Positions 28,458 through 38,700 of a DNA stretch of 64,000 bases are shown piece after piece (position 1 is the first letter of the stretch; every line of letters starts with the position of its first letter). The notes beneath the pieces are model-generated. The model made no database searches. It had not been told where the DNA came from and was given only the letters and a program-made list of their open reading frames with translations. The translations under genes were made by a program, and so were the position numbers. Origin of the DNA: Lachancea dasiensis (Eukaryota > Ascomycota > Saccharomycetes > Saccharomycetales > Saccharomycetaceae); the NCBI GenBank assembly GCA_900074725.1, contig LT598461.1, forward strand, positions 186,001 to 250,000, given 5' to 3'.

Positions 28458-31400
28458 TCACTTAAATATCATTTTTTTCAATGCCAAGGGTAACTCCTCG
28501 TCAGAATTTGAGTCTATATCGACAAACTCTGCCATTTCCCCATGCCCCAAAGTTTTAATTTTGGATAGAAATGGCAAATGCTCAATCTTGCCTCTCGAAC
28601 CGATCGAAAAGGCCCTTTTTCTGATTCTTGCAGACAGCGACGGTACCTCACTTTTACGAGATGCAATGTGAGCCAAATTGACGCTATTTGACATCTGAGA
28701 ATCACTGCTGGAGACTGCATCGAGGGCGACGGGGCCCCCTTCTTCGAGGCTCACGTCATCGTAAGACTCTAGTTCAGTATTCGTCGTGGTTTGTAAATGA
28801 GATTCTTGTCGCTCGGCGCTGAAATTGCCTCCACAGCTTTTCTTCTGAATATCGAGACACGGCTGCTTCACAAAATCATCAAACCTGAGGGCGGCTTCCG
28901 CAGCCCAATCCACGTACAATGGCCGTGATAAAAATCCATACTTGAATTCGTTGACGCCCACGATAATTTTAGTGAGCTGCACGACTTCCTCCACATACTC
29001 CGTTACCTCTTCGGCCGCGGCACTTGAAGCATTCCAACTCAGAAATTTTTCCTTCATGATATACTCATGTGGAGCTAAACTATTTCTCGTTCCGTTCTGG
29101 TCACCAACTCTTGAACCTTCATCAAGGTCCGACGGTTCTCGATCATTCTGGAAAACGTCAATTACCACGCGGGGTCTTAAACTTCGCATTTGGGTGGCGT
29201 ACCTCGACTTGAGGGCATTTTGAACCCTGTTCACTAATCTCCTATGAGCAATTCGTGCACTCGGTAAAAACTGAGGTAGAGGTGTCTTATTGCGGATTGC
29301 TTCTTGAACCGCTCTCAGAAGGGTCGAGATTGAGGCCACGTACTGCCTCCTATATGCATATACCATATCGTTCAATTCTTCAACAATTGCACTACCATAT
29401 TGTTTTCGTAAGAGAACCACATTATCCATTCGATCAATAATCTGCCTTTGGATATAAATTATTTGCGTAAAGGCCCTCTCGATTTCCGCAAAGTTTCCTT
29501 TAAGACGTGGCTCTTGCCGAGTGAGACTCTTATACCCAGATGCTCTTGATAATGCGGCTTTTGCACTCGATGAAATCTTTGCGAACCTTTGATACTTCTC
29601 GTCTGTCAAGCTGCGACTTAAATTTTCTCCTTCAAGGCCAGCAGCCAAAAGCACTTGCATCTCTGAAATGCACCCTGCAACAAATGAAACTTCTCCGCTC
29701 AACTGATCTCTAGCGGTCACTGGAAACATGGTCAACTGCACTAAAACCGCGATGCCCCCACCATACCCGACGGCTAAGCACCTTTTAGCAAAATTTGACA
29801 AAATTGAGCCTTGATTTTCAGATGGCAGGATGGCTGCTAGCAAAACCACATATATGCTTATAATTTGAATTATTGCCGCTTTCACATAAGGTGTCCCCAA
29901 CAAGAAGTAGAACCCGGGAATAGCGCCAAAAATGGTGACCACCACTTCAAGGTAAGGATTGGTTTGATTACGCCCCGCCAAATATGACACATAGGCCCAA
30001 GCAGCACCTAAGATCACACCAACGCCTCTCAAAAAAAATACCCAAAATGTACCTCCGACAGAGGGCTCTAAAGCCAGAATGCACACAAAGCCTATCCAAG
30101 TTCCACGAACGTTGATATACCAATCTCTGGTCTTAGGGATAAACATCGGAAACGAAGCTAACATGAGCGCAACAGTCACCTGCATCCCAAATCTAAAATG
30201 CTCTTTGTAGCTGGCATAGAAGCTATGACAGAAAATAAGGATCTTGGAAAAACTTGACACGTTGACCAGATTCCTTGAGATGTCAAAAAACCACTCAACA
30301 CCGCGGATGCTTTTACTTTTCACCAGCGGGCCTTGAAAAGAGTTTACTTGGGGCAAAGTGTGCTGCATATTTGAGAGCCTCATAAGATCAGACTTTCTCT
30401 GTGAAAGAATTGCCCGCTCTTCTTCGTGTGGTCTTTTGATACCCATATCTGCAGCGGGGCGATTATTTTGCCCGGTAGTCCCTCCAGTTAAACTTTGACT
30501 TTCGGTGATTTTTCCTCTTGTAGCGCCCTTCAACCACACCTCAAAGGAAGTGTAACTACGTAAGAAGTTGATCCACAAAGTTCTTCCTCTCAACGAGCCC
30601 ATGGACTCCTTGTAATTTCTCTCTTTATAGATTTTGTGCATTTCCTTCATCATCTCGATTATTGTATTTGTAGTCTCTTTGAAGTTCATCAAAAAGGAAG
30701 AGAAAAGAAACATTTCGTCACTCGGCTGTAAAAGGTCATCATCCAGGTGAATTAGCACTTCTCTAGCCCTGAGGTCAAACTCAATTACTCCATTCACGAG
30801 GTCAGATATAGATCTTTCTATATTTGCGTCGTCGAGTACGTCTCCAGGCGAACCAAAAACTCCTAAACTCGCTGAAAGTGCCTGCGTGTGCACAATTTCC
30901 ATTTTCACGTCGAAACAGTAGGCCAGTGCTGCTTTAATTATAAAAAGTGATTGACTCAGTGTTTTGTGAAGGTCGAAAATTGGTGCCTTCATTTGCTTAA
31001 GAACCTTGAGCAGCTTCTTGGCGTCCGCATGATAGATTTCCTTCTCAGTTTTGAGCATGACGCCATCACCCGCTGCTTGTTTCCGGTGTCTCCCGAGTAA
31101 CATGAATTCCAATTGACAGGCATTAATAAGTGCGCTGATGTATTTCGATAAGTGATCGAATCTTTTGATAATAGCAGCCAGATCCGAGGGGGAGAGGTAA
31201 GAATACGAAATTTCATACATGCACTCCTCCAGCACCAGGTTGCAATTACTGACTTTGCCATCTATCGAACTTTTCAATTTGAGCAGTTTCGCTAAAGAAA
31301 TGGGTTCCTCGTCATATAAAGATTGGGATAGATCTTTAACATCGATAGAAATGAAGAAGTTGATAGCAGAGTCAATGGATTTATGTATTTCATTCAAAAC

Positions 31401-32177
31401 ATCCATTGTATTGTTGCCAAGGTAAGTGCTGCCGAATTCGGGGAATAGCATAAGATTCCAAAAAATGGACATTGCAATTCCAAGGTAAAAAGGAACGCTG
31501 AATGCTTTGGCTATTGTTCCTGCATTTTCAGTTAGGGGCGCCATAAATGCGAAGTGAACCACCAGAAACAGAGGAAAAACAATATGAAAATAGTGGTGAG
31601 ATACGGATCTCATCCATCCATGTACAAACAGCATAAGAGTCTCGAAAACTGCCAGTAGAGCTAGTGCAGATTCGTAGCGACGATAATTGAGAGAATACTG
31701 TTCTAGTTCACTGATACTATTCCACGTATGTCCTAGGCAGCGCTGGGCAACAAAGCGTCCCAGTAGCGAGTATGCCAAGCCTATTAAAAGACCGGTTATG
31801 CAGTACATGGCTCCCTGAATAGTAGCACTGATCCGACGTCCGGGGTGCACCATGACCGCAATTAAGGGCAACATTGCAGGCTGATTTCCCAGCCGATCTC
31901 GAACCTTCGGTATCAAACAAAAGATGAGCGCCACCGTTGCACTCACGGTAGACTTGAAAATCCTCTGCGCGAGTACCCTGTTACAAGGGAATCGTTGACG
32001 TAGGAACTTCCATACCTTTTTAGAGTGGACAGAAAGTTGATCCATTGGAATCCTTAGTGGCGGAACATAGGAGGTCGAAGTGAAAAAAGGGAAATAGATG
32101 AACTTTCTGAACCCAATCGACTTTCGGTGAGCGTCCGTCGGAGCGTCTACGATGAATTGCGTGCTCTCTAATCGCAT
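28458..32177 (-). CDS. BRE4: Bre4-like multispan membrane protein (fungal FUSC/ArAE family)
   Basis: 1239 residues, somewhat longer than S. cerevisiae Bre4. Two blocks of hydrophobic segments, about 70-260 and about 665-840, have the arrangement of the fusaric acid/aromatic acid exporter-like (FUSC) family. Long hydrophilic helical parts separate and follow them. Motifs include PLIAVMVHPGRRISATIQGA in the first block and FPMFIPKTRDWY/RGTWIGFVCILALEPSVGGT in the second. Loss of Bre4 in S. cerevisiae causes brefeldin A sensitivity and fragmented vacuoles; the transported substrate, if any, is unknown. An internal ATG at residue 45 (MDQLSVHSKKVWKFL) is a possible alternative start. The gene name rests on recollection of the family. 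Confidence 0.75.
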   Translation of the reverse strand: MRLESTQFIVDAPTDAHRKSIGFRKFIYFPFFTSTSYVPPLRIPMDQLSVHSKKVWKFLRQRFPCNRVLAQRIFKSTVSATVALIFCLIPKVRDRLGNQPAMLPLIAVMVHPGRRISATIQGAMYCITGLLIGLAYSLLGRFVAQRCLGHTWNSISELEQYSLNYRRYESALALLAVFETLMLFVHGWMRSVSHHYFHIVFPLFLVVHFAFMAPLTENAGTIAKAFSVPFYLGIAMSIFWNLMLFPEFGSTYLGNNTMDVLNEIHKSIDSAINFFISIDVKDLSQSLYDEEPISLAKLLKLKSSIDGKVSNCNLVLEECMYEISYSYLSPSDLAAIIKRFDHLSKYISALINACQLEFMLLGRHRKQAAGDGVMLKTEKEIYHADAKKLLKVLKQMKAPIFDLHKTLSQSLFIIKAALAYCFDVKMEIVHTQALSASLGVFGSPGDVLDDANIERSISDLVNGVIEFDLRAREVLIHLDDDLLQPSDEMFLFSSFLMNFKETTNTIIEMMKEMHKIYKERNYKESMGSLRGRTLWINFLRSYTSFEVWLKGATRGKITESQSLTGGTTGQNNRPAADMGIKRPHEEERAILSQRKSDLMRLSNMQHTLPQVNSFQGPLVKSKSIRGVEWFFDISRNLVNVSSFSKILIFCHSFYASYKEHFRFGMQVTVALMLASFPMFIPKTRDWYINVRGTWIGFVCILALEPSVGGTFWVFFLRGVGVILGAAWAYVSYLAGRNQTNPYLEVVVTIFGAIPGFYFLLGTPYVKAAIIQIISIYVVLLAAILPSENQGSILSNFAKRCLAVGYGGGIAVLVQLTMFPVTARDQLSGEVSFVAGCISEMQVLLAAGLEGENLSRSLTDEKYQRFAKISSSAKAALSRASGYKSLTRQEPRLKGNFAEIERAFTQIIYIQRQIIDRMDNVVLLRKQYGSAIVEELNDMVYAYRRQYVASISTLLRAVQEAIRNKTPLPQFLPSARIAHRRLVNRVQNALKSRYATQMRSLRPRVVIDVFQNDREPSDLDEGSRVGDQNGTRNSLAPHEYIMKEKFLSWNASSAAAEEVTEYVEEVVQLTKIIVGVNEFKYGFLSRPLYVDWAAEAALRFDDFVKQPCLDIQKKSCGGNFSAERQESHLQTTTNTELESYDDVSLEEGGPVALDAVSSSDSQMSNSVNLAHIASRKSEVPSLSARIRKRAFSIGSRGKIEHLPFLSKIKTLGHGEMAEFVDIDSNSDEELPLALKKMIFK

Positions 32178-32264
32178 CTTGCTGAGAGAATCACCCTACT
32201 TTTTTTGGGTAGGGCTAAACGAGAAAACTAAACAAGCCTTGGTTCGAGCCCTGATGTTAACATT

Positions 32265-33317
32265 TTAGTCAACCACATAATGACCATCTTTAAGGTCAAA
32301 TTCGCTAAGACCAATTCGCGCGCCTAAATCCAAAAACTTGTTGAACCTGTTCCTTTCGCGCTCCGAGATCTGATGACTAAGATCAGAAAGATAGATGTCA
32401 TTGTCATAACTGAAATCGAGCTGTCCATTGTGCAGGATTTCGAGTTGCGAGTTGTCCACATAGTTTTCGAAAGGCTCCTCGAAGATGAGTTTAGATCTAG
32501 TTTGGGGCTCCAAGAATGGATGGAAGAGCTTGAGAAAATTCCAGCTGTAAAAAGGGATGCTACTGAGTACAGCACGTCCCAAAGTCTCTGGATAATGTTG
32601 CTGAATGATGTAGAGCACTTGCTTGCTAACTGACAAAGGCGGTAGACGTGCCAGTGGAGGTGTCAGCTCATTGTAATTCTTGAAATCAACCAGTAAAGTC
32701 AACGTTTCCACCCCTTGGGCCATTAGAATGTCTGCGCATTCTATCATGTATACAAGAAGTTGTATTTGGGCAAAACTCATTGCAGTGTTTTGGCGCCCAG
32801 GCTTGATATGAAGCAAGGGCCGTCTTTGACGGTCGTACCCTAACAAGTACATTTTCCCTGTCTCGTTTTCGGTAGCCACGATTTGTGAGAGGCTGGAAAG
32901 GCTACTGGTCTCATCGTCTACAGCGCTCAAGTTAAATTCTCGTCTCCACTGAAGAGTGTTTTCTAGACGTTTGATTGCCAGAGTCACGTCCCAGTTCACA
33001 GATCGGAGAAATTTCAGCAGTCTCTCACGGGAGAGCCAAAGTTTCTCCCTAAGTGACAAAGGACGCCAGTCAATTGATTTCGTGGTTTCGCTGGAGGCCT
33101 GCTGATCTCCGTATGCAGAAATACTTGCCAAATTTTGTCCTTCAAAATGGGCGATAACTTGTTGAAGGCAAGCTAGCTCATTGCCTTGCAAGGGCTCTGG
33201 CCTTGTACATTTGCCATACTGCCTGGGGGGCTCTTTAATGACGGTATAGCGCTTGATGGTATCGCACTTCGCACCGTCCTTCCTATTTTCGGAAACTTTT
33301 TTCGTGAAAATACCCAT
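32265..33317 (-). CDS. PDR17: Pdr17, Sec14-like phosphatidylinositol transfer protein
   Basis: 350 residues from the ATG at 33317, the same length as S. cerevisiae Pdr17; the open frame extends 17 codons upstream only from a TTG. The MGIFTKK start parallels Pdr17. A CRAL-TRIO N-terminal helical part (about 60-130, with LRSVNWDVTLAIKRLENTLQWRREF) is followed by the lipid-binding domain (about 140-300) with LLVDFKNYNEL, LYIIQQHYPETLGRAVLSSIPF and a C-terminal gate region. Pdr17 transfers phosphatidylinositol and helps channel phosphatidylserine to the Psd2 decarboxylase in the Golgi/endosome. It lies in tandem upstream of the BRE4-like gene with 87 bp between. Confidence 0.92.
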   Translation of the reverse strand: MGIFTKKVSENRKDGAKCDTIKRYTVIKEPPRQYGKCTRPEPLQGNELACLQQVIAHFEGQNLASISAYGDQQASSETTKSIDWRPLSLREKLWLSRERLLKFLRSVNWDVTLAIKRLENTLQWRREFNLSAVDDETSSLSSLSQIVATENETGKMYLLGYDRQRRPLLHIKPGRQNTAMSFAQIQLLVYMIECADILMAQGVETLTLLVDFKNYNELTPPLARLPPLSVSKQVLYIIQQHYPETLGRAVLSSIPFYSWNFLKLFHPFLEPQTRSKLIFEEPFENYVDNSQLEILHNGQLDFSYDNDIYLSDLSHQISERERNRFNKFLDLGARIGLSEFDLKDGHYVVD

Positions 33318-33538
33318 AGTGCTGCAATTCCAAGTCCACGGCAGTATGAATGGCTTCAAATTGCACAAATAGGACTTCCCTGCTCTTTTGTCAAGTGAAT
33401 ACGATATTAGTCTTCATGTTGAAGGGCGCCAAGTACTTTACAGATCCTACGTATTTGATGATTGTGTAGAGTTAGCGTTGAGCCATTGTTGCAAGCACCA
33501 GTAGTAGTCACGAATTTACTATTATGCCAACTTTTCCG

Positions 33539-34387
33539 TCACTCTATTACTATAGTTCTGTTTGTCAGTGCATCTTGTATCTCAGGTCTCAGCTCAGTGG
33601 TGGCTCGGTATGTAAAGATAGAAGGGGACACTTTAGGAGAGACGCCTTCAATACCAGACCGCCGGGTGCTATCCGCATGGCCTGGTTCTAAACATGAATT
33701 CCATTCCTGTAAAATGCGTAGGGTATCTTGTATGGTGTCAAAGGTGGCATATGCGACAATAATGTTATCATTTTTATAATCATTTCTGGACGAATAATAC
33801 ACTTTTGTTACTTTAGTCTGAAATGCATAACTAAGTGAGTCCATGAGAAGATTTTTATCTTGTGACTTTCTACTGTTTGAAAGTTCCAGTCTCAAAGTGC
33901 AGGAATCTCGCAGCCTGCCGAGCGGGTGCCGGGGACTTTTGTCGAAATGTTGCCAATCGCCATAAGGTATCTTAAAGTGCTTCAATTTTCGAAGTAGTTG
34001 ACCATATTTTTCATGATCCGTAGTATCGTATGTCCTGTTTGTCTGTGGGGAAGTGGCCTGTTCACGATTATAAAGTTTCTGTCTTTGTTGCTCCCTCTGA
34101 AGATCCAGATTGCGTTGACGTAGAAAAGTTTGGATATACCATTGATCGTACTTGTTCTTGCTATCTGGATTGCTTAAAAGGTTCGAAGCAACTTCCAAGA
34201 GGTGAAAGGTGGAGATAGCAGCTGGATTATTCGGATTTTTATCAGGATGGTATTTTAATGCCTGCTGTCTAAAATTACGCTTGATTTGAATAGCGCCGAT
34301 CGCCGTTACGTCTTCAGGTACTTGAACCGAAAATTTGAGTATTTCATAAAGATCCAAATGTTTGGCGAAAATTGGGTTGAGGTCCAT
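33539..34387 (-). CDS. CWC23: Cwc23, spliceosome-associated J protein
   Basis: 282 residues, matching the S. cerevisiae length. The N-terminal J domain (about 11-90) contains the HPD tripeptide (residues 47-49 in LKYHPDKNP), which stimulates Hsp70 ATPase. The rest is basic and helical, with a C-terminal part (about 185-275) that may hold the RRM-like fold of related proteins such as DNAJC17. In S. cerevisiae Cwc23 is essential and promotes spliceosome disassembly with Ntr1 and Prp43, its J domain being largely dispensable. The start is the ATG at 34387. It lies between PDR17 and YIF1, which are adjacent in S. cerevisiae. Confidence 0.9.
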   Translation of the reverse strand: MDLNPIFAKHLDLYEILKFSVQVPEDVTAIGAIQIKRNFRQQALKYHPDKNPNNPAAISTFHLLEVASNLLSNPDSKNKYDQWYIQTFLRQRNLDLQREQQRQKLYNREQATSPQTNRTYDTTDHEKYGQLLRKLKHFKIPYGDWQHFDKSPRHPLGRLRDSCTLRLELSNSRKSQDKNLLMDSLSYAFQTKVTKVYYSSRNDYKNDNIIVAYATFDTIQDTLRILQEWNSCLEPGHADSTRRSGIEGVSPKVSPSIFTYRATTELRPEIQDALTNRTIVIE

Positions 34388-34640
34388 TGCTCAGGTTGAG
34401 CCGGAGTTTATCTGATTTTCGATGATGTTTCGATAATCAAGACATTCTTTGTTGCCCTATAAAAAACATACACGACCGATGGCAGCCTGATTGTGAACAA
34501 CATAAAAGAGTAAATAGATGTTCAATCCTGCCTTTTGTAGTATACATCGAAATGCTATATGTATTGATCAATGAGGCAGGTGGTAGACTGAGAGAATAAC
34601 AAGCTACGTCGATATATAAATGTGTATATCGCTGATATCG

Positions 34641-35567
34641 TTATCCCATCAACCACATCAAAACACTTTGCCACACAAACCCATACAGAAAAAGAAAATA
34701 ATTGCACTTCTTGACAACGCTTTTCTTAACAGTATGGACGTCACTGCCGCTATCCAAGAAAAGATTGAACTTGACAGACCTGAGTAAAAAAACTCCGAAG
34801 GCTATTAGTAGATAAATCTTGCCCACCAGGGATGCAACGTAGGGGGTCGAAGGCAGTAGCAGAGCCAGTGTCAAAGGAACAAATTTGTATCCCACATAGC
34901 AAGCCAGCTCAATGATTCCAGTTGTTGGAGACTTTGCAGAAACTAGCAAAAAAAGTCCCATTTTGAGAATGAAAAGGTCCATCAACACAGAGGCCAACGT
35001 GGTAGAGAGCCGCTGGTACAGGTTTTTGGGGTCAAAGGAGCCCTGCAGTCCTTGCTGGAAGTTCCAGCACAAAATATATGTGACCAGACCCATGACAGGG
35101 ATATACATGTCTGGAGAATTTACGTCAATTCGGGGCACTTGAAACGTCGGCCCCGACCCAGATCCATTTTGAGTACCAGGAAGCCTCTGCCAATTCCGGT
35201 GTAGGAATGGCAAAAGAATGATCTTCAATTTGCGGAATACGTAGCTGTTAGAGACCTGGAAGTAGTGTGCCAGACTTGACGAATCCCCAGTGGCTTTAGT
35301 CAAGTTTTCCTGAAAATGATTTAAATTTTCCTGGCCAATGAAGTTTGAAAAAGCAGAGTGGCCAAGTTGGTATGCCATTGAAGATCCAGGATTTTGGAAG
35401 GGATTTCCACTGCTCATGTTATTTGATGCCTGTTGATGCTGAACATAACTACTATTTTGTTGCTGTTGATGATGGACCTGTGGAGTTTGAGGGACCTGCG
35501 GCATCCTGTCATTTAAATTCATGTTGCCACCATTCTCGGCTGCGTAAGCGTACGGATTATACGACAT
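34641..35567 (-). CDS. YIF1: Yif1, Golgi/ER vesicle membrane protein
   Basis: 308 residues from the ATG at 35567 (MSYNPYAYA), matching the S. cerevisiae start; the frame continues upstream only to a TTG. The cytosolic N-terminus (about 1-110) has a Gln/His-rich run (VHHQQQQNSSYVQHQQ), and HSAFSNFIGQENLNHFQENL starts the conserved part. Five hydrophobic segments follow (about 165-308). Yif1 forms a complex with Yip1 and Yos1, binds Rab GTPases and is needed for ER-to-Golgi vesicle fusion. It is divergent from POL2 with 199 bp between, as YNL263C/YNL262W in S. cerevisiae. Confidence 0.95.
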   Translation of the reverse strand: MSYNPYAYAAENGGNMNLNDRMPQVPQTPQVHHQQQQNSSYVQHQQASNNMSSGNPFQNPGSSMAYQLGHSAFSNFIGQENLNHFQENLTKATGDSSSLAHYFQVSNSYVFRKLKIILLPFLHRNWQRLPGTQNGSGSGPTFQVPRIDVNSPDMYIPVMGLVTYILCWNFQQGLQGSFDPKNLYQRLSTTLASVLMDLFILKMGLFLLVSAKSPTTGIIELACYVGYKFVPLTLALLLPSTPYVASLVGKIYLLIAFGVFLLRSVKFNLFLDSGSDVHTVKKSVVKKCNYFLFLYGFVWQSVLMWLMG

Positions 35568-35683
35568 CTTAAACTTCTCCGCCCTTTTGGTTTGCAGGTT
35601 GAGAGAGCAGCTAAATTTCAATTTCTATGCTTGTATCATCATTGAAGATTCTCGTAAATGATCACCAATTTAAATGAAGAGTT

Positions 35684-35689
35684 ACGCGT
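35684..35689. promoter_or_regulatory. MCB box (MBF site) in the POL2 promoter
   Basis: A perfect ACGCGT palindrome 78 bp before the POL2 ATG. MBF drives G1/S transcription of replication genes, including POL2, through such boxes in S. cerevisiae. Here only one copy is present in the 199-bp YIF1-POL2 interval. Confidence 0.7.
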
Positions 35690-35766
35690 CTATAAGAACA
35701 CGCTCAATAGCTTGAATTCTGTAAAAGAGTACTGCCAAGCTTTTAGATCATCTACATAGAGGAGCG

Positions 35767-38700
35767 ATGCAGGGTAGATTCAAGGGATCCAGCACTGCCA
35801 AGTTCGTGAAAAACCCGGGCAGTGGGCGATCAAATAATGCTCAACATACCAGTATCAGTTCCACAGCCCAGCAGCTTATAGAAACGCTAAAAAAAGACCA
35901 GATAGATGCTAAGATGGGTTTTGAACGATATACGGCACCACAGTTTAGTGGGAACTTTACTAGCTGGCAAGAGCTGCCCGGAAGAGTCGGTTGGCTCGTC
36001 AACATGCACCCAATCATGATCTCCGAGGAATCTGCGAACTCGAGCGGTTCTAATTCTACCGGGTCCGGTGTTTCTGGTGTAGACTTTTACTTTCTAGATG
36101 ACGAGGGTGGATCCTTCAAAAGTGTAATCACTTTTGACCCATATTTTCTGGTGGCATGTAGAGATGAATCGCGGGTCCACGATGCAGAAGAGTTTTTGAA
36201 AAGACATTTGGACCATTGCGTGGGCAAAGTTGAAATCGTGGTAAAAAATGATTTGTCTATGGGTAGTCCACTCGCAGGTCTCAACAAAACTATGCTGAAA
36301 CTTACGTTTTCCAATGTCAATAACCTATTTGAAGCCCGAAGGTGTCTGAGACCGATTATATTGGATAATGAAAACAATCTGCTACAAAGATCAATGTATC
36401 ATGTAAACAGCGGTACGGTAGAAGAAACAAAAATGCTTATTTCCGACATTCGGGAGTACGATGTCCCCTTCCATGTAAGAGTTGCGATTGATAAAGACAT
36501 TCGTGTGGGCAAATGGTATAAAGTATCTTCTCGTGGCTTTTTCGAGATATCCGAGAAAGTTGCCTTTGCTGATCCGGTCGTTCTAGCATTTGATATCGAA
36601 ACCACAAAAGCTCCATTGAAGTTTCCTATAGCTACCGTTGATCAAATTATGATGATTTCTTACATGATTGATGGCGAGGGTTTCCTGATAACAAACAGAG
36701 AAATCATCTCAGAGGATATAGAAGATTTCGAATATTCACCGCGACCAGAGTACCCAGGCTCATTCACAATCTTTAACGAAGCTGATGAGCTGTCTCTTTT
36801 GGAGAGATTTTTTGAGCATATAAGAGATGCGCGTCCTACTGTAATCTCTACTTTCAATGGTGATTTTTTTGATTGGCCATTCGTGGAAACAAGAGCTAAA
36901 ATCAACGGCCTGGACATGTTCGAAGAAATTGGTTTCGCTGCGGATTCTGAGGGGGAGTACAAGTCGACTTACTGCGCGCATATGGACTGCTTTCGATGGG
37001 TTAAGCGTGACTCATATCTACCACAAGGCTCACAAGGCTTAAAGGCCGTTACACAGGCTAAATTGGGCTACAACCCCATTGAATTAGACCCAGAATTGAT
37101 GACTCCGTACGCTTATGAAAAGCCCCAACTTTTATCGGAATATTCGGTCTCTGATGCTGTGGCTACCTACTACTTGTACATGAAATATGTTCATCCTTTC
37201 ATCTTCTCGCTCTGCACCATCATTCCATTAAATCCAGACGAGGTTCTTCGTAAAGGCACAGGTACCTTATGCGAAATGCTTTTGACAGTACAGGCCTATA
37301 AAGCTGATATTTTACTGCCGAATAAGCACACAGACCCTATTGAAAGGTTTTACGATGGCCACTTACTCGAATCAGAAACTTATGTTGGTGGCCATGTAGA
37401 ATCTCTGGAAGCAGGCGTATTTAGAAGCGACATTAAAAACGACTTTAAGATTGATCCAGCTATGATCGATGACCTGTTGGTAGACCTTCCGCATGCCTTG
37501 AAATTCTGCATAGAGGTCGAAAATAACAGCAAGCTCGAAGATGTTACGAACTTCGACAGTGTGAAGTTGGAAATTGAAGATCGTTTATTGGAGCTAAAAA
37601 CTAATAATAGAAGAAACGAATTTCCATTAATTTATCACGTTGACGTGGCATCGATGTACCCAAATATCATGATAACCAATCGATTGCAACCAGACAGTGT
37701 AAAAAGTGACCGTGATTGTGCAACCTGCGATTTTAATAGGCCCGGCAAAACATGCGACAGAAACCTCCAGTGGGCATGGAGAGGAGAATACTTCCCTACC
37801 AAAATGGACGAATACAATATGGTGAAGAGGGCGCTGCAGAATGAGACTTTCCAAAATAAGAATAAGAAATCTCTGAAAAAGATTCTTACCTTCGATGAAT
37901 TGAGCTATACTGATCAGGTCGCGCACATCAAGAAAAGGTTGACTGAATATTCAAAAAAAGTATATCACCGAGTCAAATCGTCAGAAGTAGTAGAGAGGAC
38001 CGCTATCATTTGTCAGCGCGAAAATCCATTTTATGTCGACACGGTGCGGTCTTTTAGAGATAGAAGATACGAGTTCAAGGGTTTGGCCAAAACGTGGAAA
38101 CAAAAACATTCGGCAATAAGTAATGAGGAGAAGCACGAAAGAGACGAAGCAAAGAAAATGATAATTTTGTATGATTCTCTGCAACTTGCTCATAAAGTCA
38201 TTTTGAATTCATTTTACGGCTACGTGATGAGAAAGGGTTCCAGATGGTATTCAATGGAAATGGCGGGCATCACCTGCTTAACAGGCGCAACCATTATTCA
38301 AATGGCAAGATCAGTTGTAGAGAAAATTGGCAGACCACTGGAGCTCGACACTGACGGTATTTGGTGTATCATTCCTAAGTCATTTCCAGACAATTTCGAA
38401 TTCCAACTCAAAAATGGTAAGAAATTGTTTTTGTCCTATCCTTGCTCCATGTTGAATTATAAAGTCCATGAACGTTTCACGAACCATCAGTATCAAAATT
38501 TGATTGATCCAATAACACACCGTTACGAGACACAGAGTGATAACTCTATTTTTTTTGAAGTTGACGGCCCTTACAAAGCCATGGTTCTTCCAACATCAAA
38601 AGAAGAAGGCAAGGGTATCAAGAAGAGGTATGCGGTTTTCAATAATGATGGATCCTTGGCCGAATTGAAAGGTTTCGAACTAAAAAGAAGGGGTGAGTTG

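Noticed and set aside
32241-32251. tRNA B-box-like GGTTCGAGCCC between PDR17 and the BRE4-like gene
   Set aside because: No acceptor stem or cloverleaf can be drawn in the 87-bp gap.
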